From JARLGU01 sp036504535 (lineage in GTDB: Bacteria; Armatimonadota; Armatimonadia; Armatimonadales; Capsulimonadaceae): a stretch of DNA of 64,000 nucleotides. The notes under the pieces are model-generated. The model searched no databases, was not told the origin of the DNA, and was given only the letters and a program-made list of their open reading frames with translations. The stretch lies in the NCBI GenBank assembly GCA_036504535.1, contig DASXUY010000043.1:59423-123422 (forward strand), given 5' to 3'. The position numbers and the translations under genes are program-made. Shown piece after piece: positions 50,516 to 59,883 of this stretch; the stretch's first letter is position 1; the number at the start of each line of letters is the position of its first letter.

Positions 50516-50588
50516 AATCGGCAAAAAGGCCGGATGAGTCCTAGCGCAGCCGCCAAGAGTTGCGGTAGAGTCGAAGCATGAACTCCCT

Positions 50589-50642
50589 CCTACTCCCCCT
50601 CTCCTTATCCTAGGAGAGGGGGCCGGGGGGTGAGGTTTATGC
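50589..50642. repeat. Family B hairpin repeat before the FAD oxidoreductase
   Basis: CCCCTCTCC and GGAGAGGGG arms surround TTATCCTA, followed by GCCGGGGGGTGAGGT. It lies 33 bp upstream of the oxidoreductase start and could act in its leader. Confidence 0.8.
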
Positions 50643-50674
50643 TGATCCACGATAAATCGGAGGAGACCTTTTCC

Positions 50675-52024
50675 ATGGCTACCCACACACTTGCACCTCG
50701 CGAAATCCCGCTGGATGATACATACGACGTGATCGTCGTCGGCGGAGGCCCGTCCGGCTGCACCGCTGCTGCCGCTGCCGCTCGTGACGGCGCGAAGACG
50801 CTGCTGATCGAGAGCACTGGCTGCCTCGGCGGAATGGGCACATCGGCGCTGGTGCCAGCGTGGTGCCCATTCTCCGATAAGGAGAAGATTATCTACCGCG
50901 GCCTAGGCGAGCGCATCCTGATGACCATGAAGGAGCAAACGCCCCACGTCCCTAAAGAGCAGGTCGATTGGGTGGCAATCGACGCCGAACGGCTGAAGCG
51001 GATCTACGACGACATCGTGCTTGAGTTTGGCGCAAAGGTCCTCTTCAACACGCTCCTGACCAGTGTCGAAACCGATGGCGATGGAACGGTCACGACGATT
51101 ATCGCGGCAAACAAGGCTGGCCTGAGAGCGTATCGGGCGAAGGTATACATCGACTGTACCGGTGACGCGGACCTCACTGCGTGGGCTGGTGCCGAGTATC
51201 ACCTGGGCGACGACAGTGAAGATGGGCGCCTGATGCCAGCGACACACTGCTTCGTTATCAGCAATGTCGACGATTACGCGTACCGCACCGGTCCCAACTT
51301 GTACGGCAGCAATCCCGAGAGCCCGATTCACAAAATCATGGCGTCAGGCAAGTACCCGCTGGTCCCCGACCTGCACATGTGCAGCAACATTGTCGGACCG
51401 GGCGCGGTCGGGTTCAACGCTGGGCACATGTGGCATGTGGACAATACCAAACCAGAGACGATCTCCGAGGCGCTTGTTCACGGGCGTAAAATGGCCGCCC
51501 AGTACCGCGACGGCCTCGCGGAGTTCTTCCCGGCAGCGTTTGCGAACTCGTTCTTGACACTGACCGGATCGCTCATGGGGATCCGTGAAACGAGGCGGAT
51601 TGTAGGGGACTACGTATTGACCCTCGAAGACTACATGGCCCGGCGTTCGTTCGACGACGAGATCTGCCGCAATAGCTACTTCATCGACGTCCACTGGGCC
51701 GCCGACAACATCGCCAAGGATCTTGAAACGCAGGCGAAGTGGGAGAAGAACAACATCCACTACGGTAAGGGCGAGTCGCACGGCATTCCGTACCGCTGCC
51801 TGACGCCAAAGGGGCTCACGAACGTCATCGTGGCGGGCCGCTCGATCTCCTGTGAACAGATCGTCCAAGGCAGTGTCCGCGTCATGCCCGTCTGCCTCGC
51901 GATGGGCGAAGCCGCTGGTGCAGCGGCAGCGCAGGCACTGGGAAGCGACAAGGTGGACGTCCACAGCGTCGACGTCACCAAATTGCGCGACCGGCTCCGA
52001 GAAGCTGGCGGGTACCTGCCCTAG
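50675..52024 (+). CDS. FAD-dependent oxidoreductase
   Basis: ATG 50675 follows GGAGGAG at good spacing. The 449-residue flavoprotein has the dinucleotide-binding start YDVIVVGGGPSGCTAAAAA, an FAD-ribose Glu in LLIESTG and GGMGTSALVPAW. YIDCTGDADLTAWAG and SISCEQIVQGSVRVMPVCLAMGEAAGAAAA are characteristic of the FAD_oxidored family found in carbohydrate-degradation loci. The natural substrate is unknown; relatives are assigned to oxidation of sugars or sulfated compounds only by context. It converges on the glycoside-hydrolase-like gene downstream. Confidence 0.92.
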   Translation: MATHTLAPREIPLDDTYDVIVVGGGPSGCTAAAAAARDGAKTLLIESTGCLGGMGTSALVPAWCPFSDKEKIIYRGLGERILMTMKEQTPHVPKEQVDWVAIDAERLKRIYDDIVLEFGAKVLFNTLLTSVETDGDGTVTTIIAANKAGLRAYRAKVYIDCTGDADLTAWAGAEYHLGDDSEDGRLMPATHCFVISNVDDYAYRTGPNLYGSNPESPIHKIMASGKYPLVPDLHMCSNIVGPGAVGFNAGHMWHVDNTKPETISEALVHGRKMAAQYRDGLAEFFPAAFANSFLTLTGSLMGIRETRRIVGDYVLTLEDYMARRSFDDEICRNSYFIDVHWAADNIAKDLETQAKWEKNNIHYGKGESHGIPYRCLTPKGLTNVIVAGRSISCEQIVQGSVRVMPVCLAMGEAAGAAAAQALGSDKVDVHSVDVTKLRDRLREAGGYLP

Positions 52025-52054
52025 CCACGCGGAGCAAGGCCCTCGCGTTTATCC

Positions 52055-52100
52055 GGCTCCCTTCCCCTTATCGTAGGGGAAGGGCTGGGGATGAAGTGGT
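52055..52100. repeat. Decayed family B hairpin repeat
   Basis: CCCTTCCCC and GGGGAAGGG arms around TTATCGTA, then CTGGGGATGAAGTGG. It lies between the converging FAD oxidoreductase and glycoside-hydrolase-like genes and may also work as their shared terminator. Confidence 0.7.
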
Positions 52101-52129
52101 GGAGTGAAGCGCGTCCATGCTCAGCCTGG

Positions 52130-54082
52130 CTAGCTGCTCATCGACCCAAGTAGGATGTATCGCCAGGGGGCTAGCTGCGGGATGGTTACCACGAGGTCGT
52201 TGCCGACACGGCGGCAGGCTAGCTCGCGCGGGCCGGTTGGAGTGGCGCGGTAGATGGATGTTGCGCCGGTTCGGCAGCGGACTGTGAACGAGCCGGTTTC
52301 ATCATACGACGTGTTCAGAAGGACGGCGGCGAAGCGGTTCTCGTCGCGGCTGGCGCGAACGAGCGGGGTGACGCGGATGACAGGTTCGATGAGAACAGGC
52401 AGGCGCGCCGATGAGGCCCAATCGGCAACGTTCAGCATCTGGGTTCGCTTCGCGGCGCTGCCGAGATAGGTTGACGGGGAGTACCCAAGGGTCACGACTC
52501 GACCACCAAGCCTGTTGGTAAATGTCGCTGCACACGGTCCGAGGTCCGACCGATCGTAGCCAATAAGGTGGGCCAGCGGTTCGACGCCGAGCTCGTCAAT
52601 TGCCAGCACATCGGCAGGCGCTCTCCAGAATGACACACGCGTGTCGCGAGCGTCTTCCGCGTAAGGTCCGTTCAGCTTGTGATCCGTGTAGCGCTCAAAG
52701 ACACCATTGTCGTACGACCTCGCAATATGAACGCCGACGAGGTCGCCTAGACCACGATCGTAGATGATCTGGGCACCCGCACCGTCGAGGATGGCCCCCT
52801 TCGATAGGATGCCAGTAAGCTCCGCGTTCGAGTAAGTGGCAGCACTGTGGCCGAATAGCACATGGGCGGTCGCTCCTGATGGGTCTGTTGTGACAGGGAT
52901 GCCAACCTCTAAGAGCGTACGGGCCAGATTGCGCTCTACATCGGCGCTGATCGCTGGTACGGTCGGTCCGACCGGAGCGACTTTGTCATGGTGGTCGTGG
53001 AGCGCGCCGACGTATAGGCCGACCTGCTTCGTGTCAGCCGTAGCTTTGACAAATAGGTCCCACGCTGGTCGTTCGGCTTCGATGCCAGCCATGAGGGCAT
53101 CATAAGGCTTGAGTGATCCAGGCAGGTCTTTGAGGGCATTGAACGCGATGCCGTTGCAGCCGGACGCAAACGCCAGCGCGCACTCGTTCAGTACTGTCGC
53201 GACCGACTTGTCGAGCTTATGGTACGGGAAGTTCTCGAGCTCGTACTGGATATCGGTGACGTAGCTCGGGTAGTGCACGGTCTGCGCGGAGATCATGAGA
53301 GCCTTGCCGATCATGTCTCGCGGCGACGGGTCCTGATAGAAGCCACCGCCAGGGCGCATTCTCGTACCGCCAAGCGCATCCTGCCAACTCACCATGGCAT
53401 TCGCCGTGTAGCCCCGGCCGACGCCTATGGTCATCAGCCCGATGTCGGCGTCAGGGCAGGCGTCGTGGACGGTCTTCTCGATGTCGCGCAGCAGCTTCTC
53501 GACAAGGCCCGACGCGTAGGCGATCCAGGCATCCCGCAATCCCGGCCTCGTTTCGAACTCTTCCGCTAGGGCCTCGCGAGTCCACCGCCCACCTTCGAAG
53601 TCGGACAAGCAGCGGTCGCAGAAGCAGGCTAGATTTGAGCCTGAGTGCAGTCTGATGTCGTCGTCCACCCACACGAAGTCGGGTTCGGCACGAGCGACAC
53701 TGGCGTACTTTCCCAGGATATAGGTTCGGAACTCGGGCGATGTAATACAGGCAACCGAGCGCGACTGAGACCCGTCGAGGTACGTCTCGGGCGCGAAGGG
53801 CAACGACAGGAAGTCCCACGCCTCGTCAAGATGGCCCCGCGTCACGAGCACGTTGATGCCAACACTGCCGTAGCCAGCGGCGTGAAGCTGGTCAATCCGC
53901 TTCGCCATAATCTCCGTGAGCGCCGTAAAGTCGGCTTCCGGGAAGTAGCCGTGGTGCCAGTACTCCGTGAACAGCGCGATCTCATCGATTGCGTGCTTGT
54001 GGGCATCGAGAAGCCGCACAAGGCGCTCAAACTGCTCGTCTGTCTCGTATTGGTGAACGTGGATGCGGTAGGAGAGAGTCAT
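52130..54082 (-). CDS. Large TIM-barrel glycoside-hydrolase-like protein
   Basis: The 650-residue protein has a catalytic-barrel-like N-half (EIALFTEYWHHGYFP, INVLVTRGHLDEAWDF, VWVDDDIRLHSGSNLACFCDRC). The WVDDD acidic cluster and CFCDRCLSDF resemble GH42/GHL-type barrels. A middle domain (about 340-520) follows, with VGLYVGALHDHHDKV and ILDGAGAQIIYDRGLGD like the trimerisation domains of beta-galactosidases. A C-terminal beta-rich part (EPVIRVTPLVRASRDENRFAAVLLNTSYD) completes it. No signal peptide is seen. The activity is unknown, but this layout and the sulfatases nearby suggest a glycan or glycoside substrate. Confidence 0.72.
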   Translation of the reverse strand: MTLSYRIHVHQYETDEQFERLVRLLDAHKHAIDEIALFTEYWHHGYFPEADFTALTEIMAKRIDQLHAAGYGSVGINVLVTRGHLDEAWDFLSLPFAPETYLDGSQSRSVACITSPEFRTYILGKYASVARAEPDFVWVDDDIRLHSGSNLACFCDRCLSDFEGGRWTREALAEEFETRPGLRDAWIAYASGLVEKLLRDIEKTVHDACPDADIGLMTIGVGRGYTANAMVSWQDALGGTRMRPGGGFYQDPSPRDMIGKALMISAQTVHYPSYVTDIQYELENFPYHKLDKSVATVLNECALAFASGCNGIAFNALKDLPGSLKPYDALMAGIEAERPAWDLFVKATADTKQVGLYVGALHDHHDKVAPVGPTVPAISADVERNLARTLLEVGIPVTTDPSGATAHVLFGHSAATYSNAELTGILSKGAILDGAGAQIIYDRGLGDLVGVHIARSYDNGVFERYTDHKLNGPYAEDARDTRVSFWRAPADVLAIDELGVEPLAHLIGYDRSDLGPCAATFTNRLGGRVVTLGYSPSTYLGSAAKRTQMLNVADWASSARLPVLIEPVIRVTPLVRASRDENRFAAVLLNTSYDETGSFTVRCRTGATSIYRATPTGPRELACRRVGNDLVVTIPQLAPWRYILLGSMSS

Positions 54083-54166
54083 TGGGAGGCCTCTTTTGTT
54101 CTGCCGGATAGGCGAGGGCGAGTGGGATGGCGAGTGAACTGGTTGCTAAAGTCGGCGTGACGGCAA

Positions 54167-57100
54167 TTAAGCGAGTGTGCCCGGCTTGCGGCGGCCGCCT
54201 TTGGTTTCGAGGCGCTTGGCCGACTTCTCCAGAGCGCGGGTGACCGCGACGGGAGAGAGCGGGGCGCTGAAGAAGTAGCCTTGCATGATGTCGCAGCCCT
54301 GATGGCGCAGGATGTCAAACTGCTCGGCCGTCTCCACGCCCTCGGCGATTGTGGTCAGCTTGAGCGACCTCGCCATGGAAATGATAGACTGCGCGATGGC
54401 CGTATCGCTGGTATCGACCCCGAGGTTGCGTACGAACGATTGGTCAATCTTGAGCGTGTCCACCGGGTAGCTCTTTAGATACATGAAGGACGAGTAGCCA
54501 GTTCCGAAATCGTCAATGGCCAGGTGCACCCCCATCGATTTGAGTTCGTTGAGCGCCTTCATGCTTTGCTTCTTGCCGTCAATGAGGACGCTTTCCGTAA
54601 GCTCTATTTCGAGGCAATCGGGGTTAAGTCCTGTCTGAGTCAGGATACGTTTTACTGACGCTATGAGGCCCCGGTGGCGAAGCTGGCGAGCGGAGAGATT
54701 GACGGAGACTCGCAACGGTCCGATTCCGGCCTCTTGCCACTCGATAGTCTGCTCGCAAGCGGTTCGGAGGACCCATTCGCCAATGGGGACGATCTGGCCC
54801 GTTTCCTCGGCGAGGGGGATGAAGTCTCCTGGCGAAACGAGGCCGCGGTCGGGGTGCTTCCAGCGCAGGAGGGCTTCGACACCAACGATTTTGCCGGTGA
54901 GCACGTCGACTTGCGGCTGGTATTGCAGCATAAACTCGTTACGGTCAAGAGCCTTGCGGAGCTCGTTTTCGATGGCCAGTCGCTCTGTGGCACCTTCGGT
55001 CATACCGGCGGAGTAGACCTGATAGTAATTAGTGCCCTGGTCTTTGGCGCGATACATGGCCACATCGGCGTTGCGGACGAGTGTGACGACGTCCTCGCCT
55101 GCGTCTGGGAATAATGAGATGCCTGCGGTTGCGGTGATGTAGAGCTCGTGGCCCTGCACGACAAACGGCTCGGAGAGGGCGTTGATGATCTTGTCAGCGG
55201 CCCTGATGGCCTCCATCGTCCGGTTAAGGTCAGGCAAAATGATGGTGAACTCGTCGCCGCCCCAGCGCGCAACGGTGTCGCTGTTGCGGATGACATGCAG
55301 GAGCCGTTGGGATACGGACCGGAGGAGCAGGTCACCGATGGCGTGGCCGAGGGTATCGTTGATGATCTTGAATCGGTCAAGGTCCAGGAACACCACGCCG
55401 ACCATTTTTGCCTCGCGGCGGGCTCGCTCGATAGCGCGGTAGAGGTGGTTGTTGAACAGCAGGCGGTTCGGCAGATCGGTGAGGACATCGTGGTATGCCA
55501 GGTAATCGAGCTGCTCTTCGGCCTTGCGTCGCTCGGTGACGTCTCGCGAGTTGATGACGACCCCTCGTATGGCGGGAGTGTCCAACTGGTTGTTGCCGCT
55601 GGCCTCCATACTGCGCCAGGATCCATCGGTGTGGCGGACACGGAACTCGCTGTTCACCGACTCGCCGGGCCTTGATAGGGATTCTACGAAGGATGCCTGT
55701 GCTCGCGGCAGGTCGTCTGGGTGTACCAGCGCGAAGATGTCTGTGCCGAGCATCATCTCCTGAGTGTGGCCCAACACGCGCTCTGCCGATGGACTCAGGT
55801 ACTTGATTGTGCCTGTCTGATCGACCACAGTGATCACGTCGGCGCCGTTCTCGATCATCTGGCGGAACCGGTTCTCGCTGTGCTTGAGCATCTGATCGTC
55901 CTGCTCGCGCTCGATGGCAATACGGGCAAGGTGGACCGCTCGGCTGACTAGCTGAACGTCATCGGGGCGCAGAGTTCGCGGCTGGTGAAAGTAGACGTCG
56001 AGCGCTCCGAGCGCCTGGTTGCGTGACGACATAATGGGCGCAGACCAGCAGGCTCGCAGGCCAGCATGAAGCGCCTTATCGCGCAATGCTTCCCAGTTCG
56101 GGTCATGGGCTATGTCAGAAATGACTCGCTCGTTCCGGTGAATAGCAGCACCACCGGACCCGCTCGTGGCAGCGAGTGGCAGCGACGCGATCAAAGACAC
56201 GAAGTCACCGGGAAGATTTGGCGCAGCGACACACTTCAGGCGTGCCAACTCACGGTCAACGAGGATGATCGCTGACGAGGCTCCATCGGAGAGGGCATCG
56301 ACTGTGCGTGCGATCTCGTTCAAAATGTCGGGCAGCGGCACCCGCGCGGCGATGAGGCCGAGGACTTCGTTCTCTTCGCGAAGCAGGGTATCGATTCGCT
56401 TCTGGACGGTCGCGTCGCGGGCAATAAGGTAGACGCCGACGACTTGCTCGCCGACGATGGATGGCACGCTGAGGCCGCTGGTCGGGATGCGCTTGCCTTC
56501 GCGACCGATGAGGGTCATCTCGAACGTGAGCGGTTCACCCTGCGCGGTCATGTCGAAGATGGCTTCGACCATGTTGCGGTCGGCGACATCGACGTAGGGA
56601 AGGAACGACCGCCCCTTAAGCTGCTCGGCCTTATAGCCGACCAGGTTCTTGAACGCCTTGTTGACCGACTCGAAGCGGCCTCCGAGATCGAGCGAGAAGA
56701 CGGCGTCGAGGTTGTAGTCGTACAGCGAGCGGAAGCGCTCTTCGCTCTCGACGAGCCGCTGCTCTATGACCTTGCGCGCAGTGATGTCACGCGTGGAGGT
56801 CAGGATGTTCGACAGGCTGCCGTCGCCGTCGTAAATGGGCGTGCTAAGCGTTTCCAGCCAGCGGTAGACGCCGTCTTTGCGGCGACCACGGTAGGTGATG
56901 ACACAGGTTTGACCGTCGAGTACCTTCTGGTGCGACTCCTCGCGAACCCGATCGACATCGTCCGGGTGGTAGAGGGCGTCGGGCGCCATGCGCTTCATCT
57001 CGTCAGGTGTGTAGCCGGTGACGACCTCGCACGAGCCGCTTAGGTATTCATAGTGCCCGTCGATGCTCTTCATCGCTACAAGGACATCGGTGGGGTAGTT

Positions 57101-57634
57101 CACCGAGGGGGCGGAGCGGGTAGCGTCGTTGGTAGGGCGGCTGTGGACCATCAGACGGTCGGCGTCTATGGCGCGCGGCTCGATTTCAGCCATCGCCATG
57201 TCGGCGAGGTGTTGGAGCACGGATTCTTGCGATGGGGAGACGGTGCGTGGACGGGTGTCGCACACACACAGCATTCCGAGGACGAATCCGTCCTTGCTGC
57301 GGAGCGGCGCGCCAGCGTAGAAGCGTAGGTCACCGTCGATGCCTTCGTACGAGTCACGCAGGCCCGGATAATAGTGAAGGTCTTCGAGATGACTGACACC
57401 ATCGCACTTAAGGGCGTGATCGCAGCAACTGCCCGGGCGTGGAATTTCGGTACGGTCGAAGCCGAGTCTGGATTTGAACCAGACGCGATCACGGTCCACG
57501 AAGCTCAAGAGTGCGATTGGGCATTCAAGCGCTTCGGCAGCCAATACCGTTATTCTATCAAAAAACTCCTCGGACGGCGTGTCGAGGATCTGATACCGAT
57601 ACAGAGCGCTGAGGCGAGTCAGCTCATTTACCAC
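54167..57634 (-). CDS. GAF-PAS-GAF-PAS-GGDEF-EAL cyclic-di-GMP protein
   Basis: The 1155-residue protein starts at GTG 57634 with GGAGAA upstream. Order: GAF (about 20-155, with RVWFKSRLGFDRTEIPR), two PAS units (about 180-415), a second GAF (about 430-580), a third PAS (about 590-700), GGDEF (VARWGGDEFTIILPDL) and EAL (GVEALLRWKHPDRGLV, then DDFGTGYSSFMYL). Both output motifs are intact, so it can be a diguanylate cyclase, a phosphodiesterase or both, set by the sensor input. No transmembrane segment is evident, so it senses a cytoplasmic cue. Confidence 0.93.
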   Translation of the reverse strand: MVNELTRLSALYRYQILDTPSEEFFDRITVLAAEALECPIALLSFVDRDRVWFKSRLGFDRTEIPRPGSCCDHALKCDGVSHLEDLHYYPGLRDSYEGIDGDLRFYAGAPLRSKDGFVLGMLCVCDTRPRTVSPSQESVLQHLADMAMAEIEPRAIDADRLMVHSRPTNDATRSAPSVNYPTDVLVAMKSIDGHYEYLSGSCEVVTGYTPDEMKRMAPDALYHPDDVDRVREESHQKVLDGQTCVITYRGRRKDGVYRWLETLSTPIYDGDGSLSNILTSTRDITARKVIEQRLVESEERFRSLYDYNLDAVFSLDLGGRFESVNKAFKNLVGYKAEQLKGRSFLPYVDVADRNMVEAIFDMTAQGEPLTFEMTLIGREGKRIPTSGLSVPSIVGEQVVGVYLIARDATVQKRIDTLLREENEVLGLIAARVPLPDILNEIARTVDALSDGASSAIILVDRELARLKCVAAPNLPGDFVSLIASLPLAATSGSGGAAIHRNERVISDIAHDPNWEALRDKALHAGLRACWSAPIMSSRNQALGALDVYFHQPRTLRPDDVQLVSRAVHLARIAIEREQDDQMLKHSENRFRQMIENGADVITVVDQTGTIKYLSPSAERVLGHTQEMMLGTDIFALVHPDDLPRAQASFVESLSRPGESVNSEFRVRHTDGSWRSMEASGNNQLDTPAIRGVVINSRDVTERRKAEEQLDYLAYHDVLTDLPNRLLFNNHLYRAIERARREAKMVGVVFLDLDRFKIINDTLGHAIGDLLLRSVSQRLLHVIRNSDTVARWGGDEFTIILPDLNRTMEAIRAADKIINALSEPFVVQGHELYITATAGISLFPDAGEDVVTLVRNADVAMYRAKDQGTNYYQVYSAGMTEGATERLAIENELRKALDRNEFMLQYQPQVDVLTGKIVGVEALLRWKHPDRGLVSPGDFIPLAEETGQIVPIGEWVLRTACEQTIEWQEAGIGPLRVSVNLSARQLRHRGLIASVKRILTQTGLNPDCLEIELTESVLIDGKKQSMKALNELKSMGVHLAIDDFGTGYSSFMYLKSYPVDTLKIDQSFVRNLGVDTSDTAIAQSIISMARSLKLTTIAEGVETAEQFDILRHQGCDIMQGYFFSAPLSPVAVTRALEKSAKRLETKGGRRKPGTLA

Positions 57635-58297
57635 AGTGTTCTCCAGAAATGACCCAGTCTAACGCTGGACCCTTGTCTCGCCGAGAACTGCTCGGCTTGC
57701 AGCAGGAGTTATACATTAAAAATGGCAGCATGCTAGAAACGGAGAACGCCGAGCCTGACTGATCCAGTATTTGGCATATACCAGGGCTGTATGACAAAAT
57801 CGACCCTAGTTAATGCTGGCACGGTTCAGTGTAACTGAATCTACCATGACTCAGCGAAAGATTCAAGAGAATGTTTCTGACTGCGAAACTTTTCGTTTGT
57901 TCCTTAAAAGGGCGCTTTGTGTTCATTTATTAGATATTATTGGCTTCTCGATGATAGAAAGAAGTATAAATCGAAAAACCCAGTCGATGTGCCGGGTTGT
58001 GAAATGTTTACGAAACCAGAACCCAGCAGGATTAGCCATTGGTGCATATGCGCGATGCATAGAGCTAATTATGCGCATACGAGCGTGGTAGCGATGGTAA
58101 ATGCCGAAAAAGGGCATAATCTTGCGCTTTGGGCGTGCATATCGGTAGTGAATATGCGGTGTGCATGTGCTAAATGCGCAGGCGTACACATTGCGCTGTC
58201 CTCCCAGTCGAGTGCGTTCAAATTTCCTTTGCCTATATATTTATTGTACCACTAAAATTACATATTGATAGTACTGTTGCGAATAAATTGTATTGGA
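57635..58297. other. Low-GC stretch without a supported gene
   Basis: Between the GGDEF/EAL gene start and the 3' end of nurA I see no convincing gene. Possible frames are short and show no family. The DNA is clearly AT-richer than its surroundings and contains many GCAT and ATGCGC words around 58048-58170, whose meaning is unknown. Confidence 0.55.
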
Positions 58298-58314
58298 CAT
58301 TCACTTTGTGAATG
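58298..58314. terminator. Hairpin downstream of nurA
   Basis: CATTCAC at 58298-58304 pairs exactly with GTGAATG at 58308-58314 around TTT. It lies 41 bp beyond the nurA stop on the minus strand; no U-run follows. Confidence 0.4.
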
Positions 58315-58354
58315 GTATTGGTTGAATGGGTAAGGGGAGAGGGGCTCTGGGCGA

Positions 58355-59566
58355 TTACAGTATCCGAGTTTGCTTGGCAAGTGCCTTGCGGGATGTGGTC
58401 ACGGGGAGGCCGTTGCGTACGAAGGCGCGGTCGACGAGTTCCTGGAACGCGGCTCGTTCCGGACCGCGCACAATGGCCTGCTCATGGGCTTCGAGGAGGG
58501 CGACCGGGTAGCCGTGGCCCTTGGTTGCCTGGTCGAGGACCAGTGAGTGGGTTGCGGCGACGGTATCAGGGTTCTTGGCCAACCAAAGTGGCAATTCGAC
58601 GCGGGCAATTTCCTTGCCAGTGTTGAGATAATAAAAACCTATCTTGTAATCATCAGGATCGTCATATTTGGCGTCAATGGCCTTCTTGCGGTACTCGTCG
58701 AGAATCTTCGATCGGCTGGCAAATACAGTGGAACGCTGACCGGGAGCGAGGAGTGCGGCGAATAGCGAACTGTCGGTGAGCCTGTTGAGCGCCTCGCATC
58801 GGTGGCTTTCGAGCTTGCACTGGGACGTGTCGGTGACGTCGGCGGGGCAGAGGCTAAGTTTGAGGGTGTTGATGACCTCGCGGCCGCCGGGCTTTGACAG
58901 GTACCCTGCGATGAACGTGCCGCAGCGTTTCGCCGCAGCGAGCATGGTAATCATGTCACGAACGGCCTCGTCGCGGGCGGTATCTGCCTCAGCTTCCTGG
59001 TTCCACAAGATCAGAGTGCCATCGACGAGCGCCAGGGTGCATTCGCGCTGCTCTTGTTGATCCACGAGACGCGTCAGGTGTTGCATTTCAAACTGCGCCC
59101 GCCGGTTGCCTATTTGCCGTTCGCCGACATAGGACTGTTCGCCGTTGGCTCCGCCAATCAGGATATCGGCCTCCCGGTAAAAGAGGGTGGCGTCCGATGC
59201 CAATTGTGTCCGCTCGCCGGTTCCATAGTGGATGGTGACGAGGCCGACATTGATGACGTAGTAAGGGGCTGCCTGGTGGCGGTCGAGCGGGATTTGGGAA
59301 CCATCGGTTGCGACCACCGTGTACAGATCTGGCGCTGGCGCCGGATCAAAGGCCGACGCGACTGGTTCAGCGGTGTACAGCGGCTCGGCAATGAGGAATG
59401 GAGTGTGCATCTTATTAATGCGCCGGGCCTGGGACTCCCAGTCTGCTGCTGGCATGTTCGCCTGAGCGAGAGCCGTGGTTAGCTGATCGGCACGGATGTC
59501 CCGTCCCCGGGCGAGTTCGCGGCTGAGGTTGTCGAGGTGGCCGATTAGCTGCCCAAGCTCTAGCAT
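58355..59566 (-). CDS. nurA: NurA-family 5'-3' nuclease
   Basis: The 403-residue protein has the NurA signatures TVVATDGSQIPLDRH (metal Asp), ALVDGTLILW (second catalytic segment) and a C-terminal PVALLEAHEQAIVRGPERAAFQ. NurA is a nuclease that resects DNA ends for recombinational repair together with the HerA ATPase. HerA is normally encoded next to it but is absent here. NurA-like proteins also occur in HerA-linked antiphage systems. Its gene stands alone, between a large gap and a repeat-rich region, and lacks a clear ribosome site. Confidence 0.9.
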   Translation of the reverse strand: MLELGQLIGHLDNLSRELARGRDIRADQLTTALAQANMPAADWESQARRINKMHTPFLIAEPLYTAEPVASAFDPAPAPDLYTVVATDGSQIPLDRHQAAPYYVINVGLVTIHYGTGERTQLASDATLFYREADILIGGANGEQSYVGERQIGNRRAQFEMQHLTRLVDQQEQRECTLALVDGTLILWNQEAEADTARDEAVRDMITMLAAAKRCGTFIAGYLSKPGGREVINTLKLSLCPADVTDTSQCKLESHRCEALNRLTDSSLFAALLAPGQRSTVFASRSKILDEYRKKAIDAKYDDPDDYKIGFYYLNTGKEIARVELPLWLAKNPDTVAATHSLVLDQATKGHGYPVALLEAHEQAIVRGPERAAFQELVDRAFVRNGLPVTTSRKALAKQTRIL

Positions 59567-59682
59567 GGGATTAGTTTACCACCGGGGCGTGGGAGTTCGG
59601 GACGAGTGTTTCCACAGCGTTGCGGTGGACAATGGTCAAAGTGATCCGAGCCCTGCCTCGGGCCACCACGGCTTGAAAGCCA

Positions 59683-59790
59683 TGGCTAGTTATCGCGGAT
59701 AGGGTCTCCGACCCACAAGAATTTGGCTGGGCATGCGCTCATTTTCTACCTTGCTGCAGTTGTCCGGACTAATAAAGTCCATTTGATAAG
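59683..59790. repeat. Diverged repeat pair, copy 1 (GGGTC/GACCC hairpin)
   Basis: The segment with CATGGCTAGT, GATAGGGTCTCCGACCCA, TTGGC and a later GGATTAATAAAG-like word (here GGACTAATAAAG) matches 62592-62705 in the same order with many substitutions. The GGGTC/GACCC hairpin with TCC loop is preserved. Confidence 0.6.
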
Positions 59791-59809
59791 CGAAGATATA
59801 GACGTTGCG

Positions 59810-59875
59810 CATGGCAGCTTTTCACCCAAATGGGTGGATGGCTTACATGACGACTCAACCGTGAATCACACTCAA
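59810..59875. repeat. Inverted copy of a 60 bp family A edge module
   Basis: Read on the minus strand it begins GTGTGATTCACGGTTGAGTCG and continues through TCATGTAAGC, CCACCCATTTGGGTG and AAAAGCTGC, matching 44876-44936 almost throughout. It lies just outside the family A copy at 59884-60214. Confidence 0.65.
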
Positions 59876-59883
59876 AAACGTCG

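Noticed and set aside
49425..50590. Possible CRISPR array in the repeat-rich gap
   Set aside because: The repeats are long, irregularly spaced, hairpin-forming and differ among themselves. There are no short identical repeats with unique spacers and no cas gene.
57466..57480. tRNA-like T-loop word GGATTTGAACC
   Set aside because: It lies in the GAF-coding part of the GGDEF/EAL gene. No matching acceptor stem or anticodon arm surrounds it.
57813..58255. Short plus-strand ORFs in the low-GC stretch
   Set aside because: They have no ribosome site, no family resemblance and overlap one another. The base composition fits non-coding DNA.
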